Assembly: GCA_037783545.1 (NCBI GenBank)
Contig: JBBELK010000459.1
Span: 496,001-560,000 of the forward strand
Source: Henricia sp. BOLD:AAB3569
Taxonomy: Eukaryota > Echinodermata > Asteroidea > Spinulosida > Echinasteridae
Direction: 5' to 3'
DNA: 64,000 nt
Positions 31,083 through 41,509 of this stretch are shown here, in pieces (positions within the stretch are counted from its first letter, which is position 1; each line of letters starts with the position of its first letter). The position numbers and the translations under genes were made by a program. The notes under the pieces are model-generated. The model made no database searches, was not told the origin of the DNA, and worked only from the letters and a program-made list of their open reading frames with translations.

Positions 31083-31254
31083 ATGGACCATTTTCTGAAG
31101 AATCTTGGCGGGGTGACGCTCAAGTCTTTGCTGGAAAATCCGAGTCTTCTGCAGCCGCCTCCTGCCGTACCTGCGGCGGCTGCGGCATGTCGAACTCAGA
31201 ACGACGTCAGCGAAGATGGCGGCACGGACACAACAACAAGAAGTTGTACAGAAG
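31083..31254 (+). CDS. HLF/TEF/DBP-type: PAR-bZIP transcription factor (HLF/TEF/DBP), coding exon 1
   Basis: The gene encodes a PAR-bZIP factor of 293 aa (human HLF is 295). These factors bind D-box DNA (TTAYRTAA) as dimers in the nucleus and act in circadian output, metabolism and development. This exon starts at an ATG in good context (GCCATGG) and encodes MDHFLKNLGGVTLKSLLENP. T-L-K-S-L-L-E-N-P matches the N-terminal L-(R/K)-S-L-L-E-N-P of HLF. A Pro/Ala-rich stretch and acidic residues follow. The donor is GAAG, GTGCCT (phase 1), which joins in frame to 38307. An earlier noncoding exon or alternative start is possible, as in vertebrate paralogues. Three vertebrate paralogues descend from one such gene. 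Confidence 0.82.
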
Positions 31255-31377
31255 GTGCCTTGTTTTTGTTAATGTTTTCGGGATTTTATTCACATTTTGT
31301 TGTCTGTAAATATTTATGGTATTTTTTTAGTTGATGTATCAAGAGCTTGGACGATTTTGAAATACCTTTTCCATTGA

Positions 31378-31603
31378 CATTTCCGTCGCAAATGTTGCAT
31401 TTCCATGAAAATTATGTGTTTTTGTCATGCCTGCCTCCATTTTATGTGAAACTGCTGCCGGCCGAGCAGTGTGTGAAGCGCGCGAAGAAATAGGGCGTGC
31501 GAGTGATGATCCGTTTGGTTTCTGGCCGGCCGCTTTGCGTGCAATCATATGCAATATTTTTTCCGTGATTTTTCTCTAAAACTAAGCCTTTGCGACGGAA
31601 ATG
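31378..31603. mobile_element. TIR element, TTCCGTCGCAAATG type, copy 1
   Basis: CATTTCCGTCGCAAATG opposes CTTTGCGACGGAAATG. The GC-richer centre has opposed CTGCCGGCCGAGC and CTGGCCGGCCGC words. A relative is at 51002-51270, and both have an AGCTATCGATTCCAA word just to the right. It lies about 120 bp inside intron 1 of the PAR-bZIP gene. Confidence 0.7.
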
Positions 31604-32007
31604 TATGTAAGTATTCATATTTTACAATCATCCAAGCTATCGATTCCAATAATTACTTTCGTCAAATTCTAGTTGTGACATACCGGTAGGCCTATACTTA
31701 AAAAAATACCATATTTATTAAATCATTGAAACACGTAGCACGTACGTTTCACTCTCGCCATGCTCGCAGACTGTGTGGCCACCCAGTTTACCCTAGAACT
31801 ATGAGGGATACTTATCCTGTTATCCCCCATAGCTGATTTCAATTTTTACCAATATGGCGGCGCCTGAAGTTTAAGATCGGACAGAAACCTTTTTGGCTAG
31901 CGAAATAATCCGCTGCCCAATCGCCACCAAACTCCGTCTGATAGTTCCTGAGACACTCACCTTGCGTGTATCTACAGAATTTCTGTACTATTTGTCCATT
32001 AAATTCT
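31604..32007. other. PAR-bZIP intron 1, no feature recognised
   Basis: After the flank of the preceding element I see only AT-rich sequence, with ATAGCTGATTTCAATTTTTA near 31830 and no repeat boundary. Confidence 0.4.
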
Positions 32008-32590
32008 CCTAAAATTATGTTGAAAATCAACAGGTACATGTGTGATGCATCCACATACGGTACATGATTCAGAGGATGTCAGACAAGTCGACCGTTGAGA
32101 CAACTCGACTTGAGACAAGTCGACCGTTGAGACAACTCGACCGTTGAGACATCTCGACCGTTGAAACAACTCGACTCGAGACAAGTCGACCGCTGAGACA
32201 ACTCAGCGGACACACTTAAATTCTGAAATTAAAATAACATATATTTTTTATTTTCAAACAATAAAAACATGTCGACCAGAACAGCCGTGTCACTGAATGG
32301 GTAAGCACCATCACCCTCCCCTTTTACTTGTCTCAACGGTCGACTTGTCTCAACGGTCGACTTGTCTTTCCATTTATCGCACATACAGTCGAGTTGTCTC
32401 AACGGTCGACTTGTCTGACCCCCTGATTCAGACATTCGGATTTTCTGGAACCCCCGGAGTTGCCGGAACTGCCGGGACCAAGAGTTAAGTTGAGTCCCGG
32501 CCGGTCCGGCAGTTCCAAATGCCTGAATCATGTATGTGGATGTACATGTACGCACATACTAGTACCCGTTGATTTTCAACATAATTTTAG
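32008..32590. mobile_element. Foldback element with tandem 17-mer arms (family L)
   Basis: The outer inverted ends are CCTAAAATTATGTTGAAAAT and ATTTTCAACATAATTTTAG, with CCACATAC...ATGATTCAG just inside. The left arm, 32080-32217, is about eight head-to-tail units of GACAACTCGACCGTTGA (15-17 bp, AAGTCGACC variants). The right arm, 32328-32418, has the same units inverted (TCAACGGTCGACTTGTC). No protein. It lies in PAR-bZIP intron 1. Confidence 0.82.
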
Positions 32591-33272
32591 CCACGGTTGC
32601 AAAGATACATGCACCCAAAATGGTCCATTTTGAAAGGAAATTTAAACCTTTTGGAAGTTTTCTAGAGCATACATTGTATAATTACTTTTAAACATTAGAG
32701 CAAGGTTAAAATTACTACAATATGATATTTTTATCTTACTATGTATTTTTTTCTGTGTACTTTTAACGATATGAATAAAGGATAAAACATAGCGCTCGAA
32801 GAGACCAAAACTGTGGAAATCTTCGAAACACTAGATTTGGCTTTTGTATTTTGCATTCAGCTCTCATTTTAAACACTAATTTTTTGGATAGATTGCTAAA
32901 TGTATTTTTTTTATTTTTTTGGAAATTTGTTTATAATGTCTGTTTAGTTAGAAATTCAAGATGCACCAAGTTTGCGAGCCGGAGTCAAAGCCGCCATTTG
33001 GAAATCAGTCTACAAATTGTTTGGGCATACTTAAAACTGCGCACTTAAAACGGCGCCTTTGATTGACCAATCACGTACGTTTTTTCCTGCTTTTTTCATA
33101 TCGCTAAAAGTACACAGAAAAAAAAAACGTAGTAATGTAGAAATATCATATTGTAGTAATTTAACCTTGCTCTACTGCTTAAAGGTAATTATATGCCCTG
33201 GAAAACTTCTATAATGTTTAAATTTCCATTCAAAGTGGACCATTTTGGGTGCATGTATCTTGGCAACCGTGG
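32591..33272. mobile_element. Foldback element K, roughly 190-bp arms
   Basis: CCACGGTTGCAAAGATACAT, GCACCCAAAATGGTCCA and further blocks to about 32785 recur as the reverse complement at 33085-33272, ending TTGGCAACCGTGG. The 300-bp centre is unique here. Its left end abuts the right end of family L exactly. Confidence 0.85.
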
Positions 33273-33330
33273 CAACCTAGCAATCGAGGGACGGTGAAAT
33301 GTGGCCACTTACAATTGTTTTAAGTAATTC

Positions 33331-33714
33331 ATCTTTGGGAGTTAGCATTCCAACACTAACAAAGTCTTTCTCAAAGGCTTAGTGACAACACAAACCAAAT
33401 GCAGTTTGTAAAACTATCATCTTTGGGAGTTAGCTGCAATGGACTTCCATTAAGGTGTTTGTGGTGCTCGGACAATAACATGTACATGTACATGTATGTA
33501 TACGTATTAAATTATCACGTACGTGGGTCTTTCAATTCTGTCTCAAACCATGTGAGATTTTTGATGTCCTGTGAAAAGGCCTTTAATCTAGCCTGACTTA
33601 CCAAATTAAAAACTTGCTGTAAAATTTGTGGCCTTGCATTCCAACACTAACAAAGTCTTTCTCAAAGGCTTAGTGACAATGCAAACCAAATGCAGTTTGT
33701 AAAACTATCAAGTT
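33331..33714. repeat. Direct duplication of about 80 bp
   Basis: A block starting GCATTCCAACACTAACAAAG and ending TTTGTAAAACTATCA occurs at 33348-33420 and 33639-33711, with only one or two differences. ATCTTTGGGAGTTAGC also occurs twice (33331 and 33420). Non-coding intron sequence. Confidence 0.75.
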
Positions 33715-33891
33715 GGAGGAAAGAAAGGAATAGATAGAAAGCCAAAGGAGTACACAAAGGTTGGATTAAGGGATTTGGGGATGGGAGAAGTTCTGGGAAA
33801 AAGGGGGGTAGTCTGAGATTTTAGGAAAGAAATGAGTAAGAGATTATGATAATGTTGCTCAAAGAAAAGCAGATCAAAGAGGTACAGACAC

Positions 33892-34307
33892 AATGCATAG
33901 TTCCGACCTGTCAATCAAGCCGAACCCGCCGACCAATCACAACAGAGCTAGCCGACAGCACCCACATAGGTCAAAGTGCATTGCATCACAACAATCACGC
34001 GATTTTATGCCCATATACAGTTTGTACATGTCGTATGCAGTGATCCGGGTGAACTTTGGTTTCAATGTCGGATGATTCGCTGTTCAATGGTAGGAAAGCA
34101 CATTTTTATGAATATATGTCATCCCTGCATTACTAGCCCTTTGCTCAGTGTGTGCTACGGTAACTGTCGACCCTAAAACATAAAAACCTTTGAGTTTTCT
34201 CAAATCCATGCCGAGTCCGTGTCGCCATTTTTTTGCGATGGCTTGTGAGCACATAGCAACAGTATCTAAGGGGCGGGGTAAACTGGGCAAGCTCGGAACT
34301 ATGCATT
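33892..34307. mobile_element. TIR element, AATGCATAGTTCCGA type, copy 2
   Basis: AATGCATAGTTCCGACCTGT opposes GCTCGGAACTATGCATT. The interior matches copy 1 at 27708-28297 but lacks its extra 170 bp. Intron 1 of the PAR-bZIP gene. Confidence 0.82.
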
Positions 34308-34349
34308 ATGCAATGTGTTAGGGGAAAAGTGTGAAGTACATGTATGCAA

Positions 34350-34550
34350 AAAAGTTGATGTACGCGTACTTGCAACTACTGGTAACTGGAAAAATTTCAG
34401 TTGCCGCGAGTTGCTCATGTTCTACTTTCTGTCAACGAATTGTATCCAGTTGTGGTCAGTTTCGTTGATGTACGCGTACTTGCAACTAGATGCTGTAGTT
34501 GCATGAGTGCATCTGCTCCCAGTTGCCGCTACTTGTGCAACTACAGTAAA
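34350..34550. repeat. Direct repeats GTTGATGTACGCGTACTTGC
   Basis: The 25-base block beginning GTTGATGTACGCGTACTTGC occurs exactly at about 34354 and 34464. CAGTTGCCGC and related words also repeat between and after them. The block contains the palindrome GTACGCGTAC. Confidence 0.7.
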
Positions 34551-35160
34551 AAGTTGAAACCGGATACCTCGAAACTCCGTTTACCTCGAAGTAATGTCAC
34601 ATTCTCGACATAAATATAGGTTTTTGTACACGCGAATACCTCCGTAACTAGAAATTCCTGTTCAAGAGCCTCCGTTTACCTCAAAGTTTTTTCGGCTATT
34701 CTAAAAAGAAACCGCAACTGAAACGATCATAAAGAGAGTGAACATCTTTTTACGAGTCTTATCTGTCAATTTAATCTGTCTTTACATCAAGAGATGCAGC
34801 ATGATGCACTCCCTCCCTGTTACAATACATGTAGGACCTAATCAATCCATAAACCTCAACAAATCAGGCTTCCTGGAATGCTTGAATGGCCTTGCCGCTG
34901 TGCTAGCGATAGGCGCTGCATTTTTTCTCGGTCGCGGTGGGCGCTTTGGAAAGCATGCGGTGGAACAATATGTTCACTGCCATTGTTAAAGCATGCCTGG
35001 AAAACGATTGAACCTGGGATCGACCGTGGATAATGGTAAGTGTGCCCTCTATAGACAGGATAGTACTGATCACGTAATCACACTGCTGGCCGTGCGTGCG
35101 TGCATGCAGCCCTGCAAACCGCCCGCAAGATACGGATGTATGATGAAAGAAAAACACAAA
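34551..35160. other. Tigger-like end and unassigned intron sequence
   Basis: ACCGGATACCTCGAAACTCC, GTTTACCTCGAAG and CCTCCGTTTACCTCAAAG near 34560-34690 resemble subterminal words of pogo/Tigger elements, but no opposite end was found. The rest has no recognised feature. Confidence 0.4.
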
Positions 35161-35345
35161 ATGAATTAATGAAAAGAATATTTTGCAGATTTTTTTTTTT
35201 TAAAGCACCTTCAGTTGGTAATTTCTCCTACAAAGGTACCAATTTACACGGGAAAACATTGTGGTTTTCGCCACTTTTAGTCTGGTTTTTCTTGTCAACT
35301 CGTGAAATAAATTTTTGAATAACTGCAAATGATGTACCGGTACTG
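35160..35345. repeat. Family D repeat, partial copy
   Basis: TTTTTTAAAGCACCTTCAGT, ACAAAGGTACCAATTTACAC, CACTTTTAGTCTGGTTTTTC and GTCAACTCGTGAA match family D in the same orientation as 2500-2885. Confidence 0.6.
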
Positions 35346-35630
35346 ATCAGCTGAGAAACCGGGGGGAACTGTATTCATTTGAAGAAAGTAATGACGTCAT
35401 ATCTACAGTAGTTGGATGGTCAACAACCTTGCAAGTACATGTACACACCTACATGTACATGTAGACTACACAAAAAATGGATGCATTTACAGGATGCAAA
35501 TTGTATTGTAGGCGTACATGTGTATTCATCAATGTATGTTTCACAGTCATGCTGTATACATGTACCAGTACATGTACCAGTACCTGTACCAGCTGGTACC
35601 GGTATGTGTATTTCTCCTTTAATTTAGGGC

Positions 35631-36006
35631 TTAAAGGCCCATTGTATCATTTGCAATTACCCAATTTTGTTTTTCATGAGTTGACAAGAAAAACCTTACT
35701 CAAAGTGTTGATAGCAATGGTAACAAACACCATATGAATTTATTTCCATCCAAAACGGTATTTCATGTTGGAAATTGACAACCGAAGGTGGTTTTCTAAA
35801 AAAGTCCCGTGCACAGGACTTTTTTACCATTCCAATATAAGTACACAATATAGATTTTCAAGGTTTTCTGAAGCACTGATGCATCTACATGTATGTAGCT
35901 AAAATTTCTTCAGGCTAGTTTACCAACATTCTTCCTTAGATATGTTACACTCTTATTCCACGAATCTGTAAAGAGTTTTATCTCGCAAATGATACATAGG
36001 GCCTTC
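35631..36006 (+). repeat. Family D repeat, well-kept copy 2
   Basis: It begins TTAAAGGCCCATTGTATCAT and carries TTTCATGAGTTGACAAGAAA, GTGTTGATAGCAATGGTAAC, AACCGAAGGTGGTTTT and CACGAATCTGTAA, ending GCAAATGATACATAGGGCC, partly inverse to its start. It is very similar to 54997-55357. Confidence 0.75.
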
Positions 36007-37284
36007 AAGCAATATTCATGCATGTGTTGCAATATGCAATACCGTACGTGTATGTTTAAAACAATACAATCTAAATGATACACACAAGTGTCACCATATC
36101 TGTACTAAAAATATAATGCAAGTATTGCAATAATTTCTAATCTAACTTTGATAAAATGTATATTTAACCTTCCAAAATTGACATAAAAACATATTTTGTC
36201 AAACTTCAAATTAACACTGGCAGCCTCGTTTCAGATGCTACGACATTGTATTACGTCGCGCATCTTTTATTTTGCAAATTTTATCACACAAGAAAGCACT
36301 GAGAGCCTTGTTTTTGATTAACAATTTGAAATTACTCTATAATCCATTTAAAAATGCAAGCCTGATAATAACAATCTTTGCTAAACAACAAATTTTGTAT
36401 GTGCATCTATGCTCTGCATACAATGTACATTTTAGATTTGTGTCAGTTTATGCATGCACTAAAAACCCTGTTGACGTGCATGAACTAAATCCACAAGTAT
36501 TCATGAAGGTGTTTTATAAGGCTCCTCTTAACAACAGAAATCCCTCAACTCTTTAAGTCAATAATCCCACATGCTTATTTGCATATCTTCCTCCCACGTC
36601 AGTACTACTCAATATGCAGTCCTCTTCCTTGGCAAAAAGAAGTCAAATGACTTGGAGAAAGTCTAGTGTAATTTTCAATGCAAATCAATCTGTACATATT
36701 TACGTACATGTATCAAGATAGGCATCCCTATTCTAAAGACGCCATACGCAGATTCTTGGGCAGTCACTAAGGTTTTAGATTTCGGCCTGCACCAGGAATT
36801 TTTCCCACCAGAACCTTGACATTTTCAAGGCATTAGTTCCCGAAGAGCCCTTTTCACCTGTGTATATTTTGCTGCATCTCTCAATTGTTGACGGAATTCA
36901 TCTTAATGTGGCGACCAAATCACTGTGCTGTTAGGTTCAACGGCAAGCAGTATTTTGTGCAGAAGAGTAAGTAGATTGCCGGTTGTTAGATGTGTGGAAC
37001 AGGCCAGACGTGATTTGGATTAAATTACATGATAAATAATAAATTGTGACATGTAATTGTAAATATAATTTAGAAGTTAATGTAGTTATCATAGAAAGGA
37101 ACAGTTTTCTCCAGATTTTTATCTCATAGGTGCATGTTTCACTGAAGCACAATACATACTAAATATTGGAGCATTCGGATGTTTTCAGAATTTGAGTAGC
37201 ATTACGGAGTAAAAAGGACACCATTACGTACGTTAAACGACAAATAAAACTATTTGTTTCAGATAATGCAGCTGAGTTAACTTC
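36007..37284. other. PAR-bZIP intron 1, no feature recognised
   Basis: AT-rich sequence with occasional TACATGTA words. I found no exon, repeat pair or low-complexity array I could support. Confidence 0.4.
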
Positions 37285-38306
37285 CTATAGGGTCATTCCG
37301 TGTCAACTCAGCCACCCATGTACAATGTATATGACACCTCTCAGATTTTGCTGAAACTTTTTTTCAAAAATACCTTAGGTTACCAAACGAAGGAATCCCA
37401 AGTTTTAACTCAATATCTTTAACGGTTTTTGCAGGACAACCTTTTGAAATTTGAGTGTCAGGCCCTTTTTGACAAATGTGAATTGCTCAATGCAGTTCGT
37501 AGCATCTTTGAAGCCCCATAACTTATTTTCTAATAGTGCTAGGGAGCTAAAATTTGGTTTGCCTGTAGACTCCTGCCCGGATTGCAAGATTCTCTTGTCT
37601 GAATCATCAAGTTGTATTATTAGAGAGAGAGGTGGTCCCCCAAAAATCCTAATTTCTGTAGGGGCGCTGACTAATTTTCAATTTTTGGAGGTCCCTAGGT
37701 CTGAGTGCAACTTCTTTTTCTGGTTGGAATGTGGTTTTTCTTGGTATTTGGGAGCTTTTCCAGCACCAAAATGGTTTTCAGGGCTATACATTTAGTGCCA
37801 CTGGTGGTGAAATTGTGGGGGTCTGAAAACCACGGTAGATCAAAATTACCCTTCTGACCCCCAAATTCAGACTCCCAGATGACCATGTGGGCACTTGATG
37901 ACGATGATGAGACTTTCACCAGACAAACATACACATTCATTCATTCATAAAATGAAATAAAAAGTTTGATTATCAGCCTCCTTTATTATAAACATAATTT
38001 TTGAAAATATGCATTCTCGGACCCTTTAAATACATGTAATTCAACAGAAATTTCAAAGTAGAGAAACTACTGTAGGTCAAGTAGGATTAGGTGACAATCG
38101 GCCTTTTGCATGTTTCCTGTAAATAGTGTCTGTTGTATTGATGTATTTCCTTAAAAATACAGACCAGACTAAGTGTTTGTTGCTATGTGGTGCACGTGGC
38201 AGGTATGAAGTACATGTACGGCACTTCTGTTACTTTTGAATAAATGTCCGGTCAGTAGCTTAATGCATACAACTGTTTATGCATACTTTTTATCGTTCCT
38301 TCACAG

Positions 38307-38588
38307 TGTCAGACTATGAGAAGAAGCTGAAAGATGTCGAAAGCGATTATTTTGCCTCGTCCGACTTTGGAGCGGCGTTCCTGGGGCCCAACCTGTGGGA
38401 CAAAACCTATGGAGATGACGACTTCAAATTGGAATACATGGAGCTGGACGAGTTTCTATTGGAGAATGGTTTGCCCGTGACAGCGTCCGACCCGATCTTG
38501 AATAAGGAACAGATCAGCGCAGAGGAAAGCTCAAATGATGCAATGGTTACATGTTCACCTCCGGCATCGCCTACAGAGGAACAACCAG
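38307..38588 (+). CDS. HLF/TEF/DBP-type: PAR-bZIP coding exon 2
   Basis: The acceptor CCTTCACAG completes the split Val codon from exon 1. Residues 59-151 include F-L-G-P-N-L-W-D-K-T (82-91) and FKLEYMELDEFLLENGLP (97-114), the conserved acidic activation region of HLF and TEF. The rest is Ser/Pro/Glu-rich linker ending P-T-E-E-Q-P. The donor CCAG, GTACAT leaves one base (phase 1). The long open frame beyond the donor has no family resemblance and is intron. Confidence 0.93.
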
Positions 38589-38869
38589 GTACATCGACTG
38601 CTAGGCTTAAAGGGGGAATCAGAGTTTGTACTCTCCGAAGACTGAACCAGTCGATAGTCTATGAAAATAAATACAATCCTCCTACTTTTTTCGATCCATC
38701 CACTTTATGATTTTGGAGTATTTTCCACATGAATAGTAACTGATCGGCGGGCAATTTATATGCAAATAGCAGTAACCAGGGCGTAGCTATGCACGTGATA
38801 CGTCTGGACGTGTGGATACGCACGCAAAATCTGTTCCACATAGGCCAGTTTTGAACAGTTTCGTTCTGG

Positions 38870-39170
38870 AAAAGGTAGTTGCTGATTTTACCCAGCTGTA
38901 GAACCTGGACTTTATCGATTCAAAATTACATTATGAGCAAAATTTGTCACATTTTGAGCGATTTGTCACATCGCACTAGTTTATTGAATCGTTCTCGTTA
39001 TGTTTTGGGTGGTATCAACAGATAAAGGTGGTGTTCGATTCATGAGGTCATATATTCTTTATATGCTGAGGGTAATCGTTATCTGAAGTCCGATAATTAT
39101 AAAAAATCAACTTAAGAAGTATCACGACATAAGGGGGACACTGTGTCCCGTTTTTATGGAATTACGTACC
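38870..39170. repeat. Family N repeat, copy 2 (inverse)
   Basis: TTTTACCCAGCTGTAGAACC, TGGACTTTATCGATTCAAA, AACAGATAAAGGTGGTGTTC and GGGGACACTGTGTCCCG are the reverse of 18240-18600. It lies in intron 2 of the PAR-bZIP gene. TTTGTTGCTATGTGGTGCAC before exon 2 (38178) belongs to a related copy. Confidence 0.65.
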
Positions 39171-39358
39171 CTAGTAAAAATATCTTTGGTCTAGTAAAAC
39201 TTCTGAGGCACTAGACTTGTGGGCAAGTAAATTTTTACACGAAATTGGAGCCCTCCATGTGTGTGACCTTGCATGTAAAATATAATTTAATTTAAAGTTC
39301 AGAAGAAATCCTCTCAGATTCAAAACTCTAATGTTGTCACTTGTCATGCTTTGTATAG

Positions 39359-39546
39359 TTTCTCCAATCAGCACAGCGTCCGTCGAGCGAGAAATGAGCC
39401 CCATGCCGGTGAACGTGAACTTTGACCTGTCTCCAGCCGATGTTGCCCTGGCAACGGCCCCGGGTCAAAACGTTTACGATCCCCGCACCCGGACATTCAC
39501 AGAAGAGGAATTGAAACCACAGCCGATGATCAAAAAGTCGCGCAAG
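39359..39546 (+). CDS. HLF/TEF/DBP-type: PAR-bZIP coding exon 3 (PAR domain)
   Basis: The acceptor TTGTATAG at 39358 lets the phase-1 base of exon 2 make a Val codon and keeps the frame. Residues 153-214 include M-S-P-M-P-V-N-V-N-F-D-L-S-P-A-D-V-A-L (164-182) and the proline- and acidic-rich PAR segment: P-G-Q-N-V-Y-D-P-R, then FTEEELKPQPMIKKSRK (198-214). FSEEELKPQPMIKK is nearly invariant in HLF, TEF and DBP. The donor GCAAG, GTAAGA is strong and in phase 0. Confidence 0.95.
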
Positions 39547-39629
39547 GTAAGAAAATGCCCCCCCCCCCCTTAATAGTCTCTCTCTCTCTCTGATTTATAG
39601 TGTGGTCCAGAAAAAGCTGACAGTTTTAA

Positions 39630-40165
39630 AGGCCCAGTGGATCAATTGCAATGACCCCAAAAAGTAATCGACGAGTTTACAGGGGAGAAGTTCTGAAAGT
39701 AAAGATTGTATTAATAGCAACTACCCAATGAAAGTTTTCCGCTCAAAATGATATAATTTTACCATAAAATAATCCGTAAAGATGAAATTATTTAGATCGT
39801 TTGCAAACGATTTACTTATTTTTGGTTCGCATCTACGCGGTCCAAAATGCATGGGCGCTGTGTACTCGGTGTGCGTGTTCCAACGCGATGCATTTTTATG
39901 GATCGCGCGCACACGCAGTATGTGCGCCACAGAGTGCATGACGCAATCCACATATAGTACCCGATCAACTGAGAACGAATATTTGAAACACCCCGCCAAG
40001 ACCAGGAAAATGCATATGGATTTTCATGGTTTTTTTAAACGTGGTACATTTGACAAAGCTGAAATTTCTTCGGATGAGTTTGTTGATGTCTTTCTTTCGA
40101 TTTATAATGGTTTTATTCGCAGAATCGCTCAAAAACAGATCATCTACAGGGCCTTTAATTTGTCA
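39630..40165. repeat. Family D long subtype, copy a (intron 3)
   Basis: It begins TTTAAAGGCCCAGTGGATCA and ends ATCATCTACAGGGCCTTTAA. The interior words GCAAACGATTTAC, AATGCATATGGATTTTCATG and AATCGCTCAAAA match 52750-53340 in inverse orientation. The two inverted ends (AGGGCC) and the size of about 530 bp suggest a TTAA-flanked element. Confidence 0.7.
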
Positions 40166-40289
40166 TAATTCTGCCGATGTTGGAGTTTTTGCATGATTCC
40201 TCTGCCAGCGGTGGGATACCACTATCGGTTTTTACTCGGAAAATTATTTTCAAACTTTCCACTTTATTTGATGACTTTCTGTTACAACC

Positions 40290-40395
40290 AAACTTGGGAT
40301 GAGAGAAAAATCATAAGGGCCTTATCGGGATTCGAACCCGAGACCCCTGACTCACTAGGCAGATGCTTAACCAGCTGAGCTATAAGGCACAGTTT
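40290..40395 (-). mobile_element. tRNA-derived SINE family 3, copy a
   Basis: The minus strand reads GCCTTATAGCTCAGCTGGTT (A box), then CTGCCTAGTGAGTCAG, and the B box GGGTTCGAATCCC followed by GATAAGGCC, which pairs with the 5' GCCTTAT. The body follows as CTCTCATCCCAAG. Two more copies share the body, so it is a SINE. Intron 3 of the PAR-bZIP gene. Confidence 0.78.
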
Positions 40396-40516
40396 GTATA
40401 CTCCCTCAGGTTTTCCCTATAGACCCAATTCTTCTCTCGGTGTTGCATGGTGGCGCAACTGGGCAAAGTAACGAACACAACATCTTGTATGGTGCCTGAT
40501 CACCATTGAAATGAAA

Positions 40517-40622
40517 CAACCAAACTTGGGATGAGAGAAAAATTGTAAGGGCCTTATCGGGATTCGAACTCGAGACTTCTGACTCACTAGGCAGATGCTC
40601 TACCATTTCAATGGTGATCTAT
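40517..40622 (-). mobile_element. tRNA-derived SINE family 3, copy b (truncated head)
   Basis: Same body (CTCTCATCCCAAGTTTGG) and B box (GAGTTCGAATCCC) as copy a, about 210 bp further on in the same orientation. The A-box end is replaced by unrelated ACCATTGAAATGG, so the 5' end is lost. Confidence 0.75.
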
Positions 40623-40702
40623 CCTTAAAGTTCCCACTTTCTCGTCACTAAACAAGCTGTTAGAAAGTAGACTTGCCTGAAACTCATTTCACTTTTATGC
40701 AG

Positions 40703-40942
40703 ATCTATGTGCCTCAAGATGCCAAAGACGACAAATACTGGGACCGACGACGGAAAAACAACGTCGCGGCCAAGCGGTCGCGCGACGCACGACGCATCAA
40801 GGAGAACCAGATCGGCATGCGAGCCTCGTTCTTGGAGAAGGAGAACAATGCTCTACGGTCGGAGTTGATTGCCCTGAAAAAGGAAAACGCCAGCCTGAAT
40901 TCGGTGGTTGAGACGTACGAACACAAGCTGGGAATACAGTGA
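40703..40942 (+). CDS. HLF/TEF/DBP-type: PAR-bZIP coding exon 4 (basic region and leucine zipper)
   Basis: After TTTTATGCAG the exon encodes the rest of the PAR segment ([13 protein letters not shown]) and the bZIP. The basic region [17 protein letters not shown] (229-245) carries the N-x-x-A-A-x-x-S-R signature at N234-R241. Leucines at 258, 265, 272 and 279 form a perfect heptad zipper. The protein ends K-L-G-I-Q at TGA, close to the usual (A/G)-x-x-G-P-L end. Phase 0 joins to 39546. AATAAA at 40990, some 50 bp past the stop, is a possible but early polyadenylation signal. All family hallmarks are intact. Confidence 0.97.
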   Translation: MYVPQDAKDDKYWDRRRKNNVAAKRSRDARRIKENQIGMRASFLEKENNALRSELIALKKENASLNSVVETYEHKLGIQ

Positions 40943-41316
40943 GTTGGAATTGCTCTTCACCAACTGTAAGATTTCATTATTGGTCGGACAATAAACTGAA
41001 AGTTGGTCCTTAAATATTGGATCGATTTTTGTGAGAATACCTAAGTTTGGGCAAATGGCAACATCACCAGCAGATCCCCAATACGTCAAGTTTCAATTCA
41101 AGTCTCAAGTCTTTTAACGGCAAGTCTCGATTTATTTCTAAGTGCCACGTTTTTGAGATCAAGGCTTAATTCCATCCCAAATCTTTGACAGCAAGTATCC
41201 AGTGAAATTCAAAGTCGGAATAGCATGGTAAAGGCACAGCACACACGTTTGATCACGAAACTCCTGTGGCCCTATCTCAAATGTAATCTTGACAACAATA
41301 TGAAAACATCAAGAAT

Positions 41317-41458
41317 TTAAAGGCAGAGGCTCGTCAGCAATGCGCGCGCGCCTGTATGTTTACACGAAATATGCAGCTCCATGCCTTTGCTGTGGAGCTG
41401 CATATTTCATGGCACGAACTTGGCACGCGTGCATTGCTGACGAGCCTGTGCCTTTTAA
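41317..41458. mobile_element. Palindromic MITE-A, copy 3
   Basis: TTAA, AGGCAGAGGCTCGTCAGC opposes GCTGACGAGCCTGTGCCT, TTAA. The loop is CATGCCTTTGCTGTGG and the stem is otherwise as in copy 1, with some changes (CTGTATGTTTACACGAAATA in the left arm). Confidence 0.9.
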
Positions 41459-41509
41459 ACGTTTTTTATATATACACCGAACCACAAAAAAAAAAAGCAG
41501 TCAATCTGA

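Noticed and set aside
32000..32490. Repeat-containing small protein
   Set aside because: The apparent peptide repeats are translations of the 17-mer DNA array and are open in several frames.
39370..39372. Acceptor CAATCAG at 39371 for PAR-bZIP exon 3
   Set aside because: It would enter in the wrong phase and run into a stop. The acceptor ending at 39358 keeps the family sequence in frame.
40310..40388. Functional tRNA gene in PAR-bZIP intron 3
   Set aside because: The same head and body recur at 40517 and 60322, and the anticodon stem is poor.
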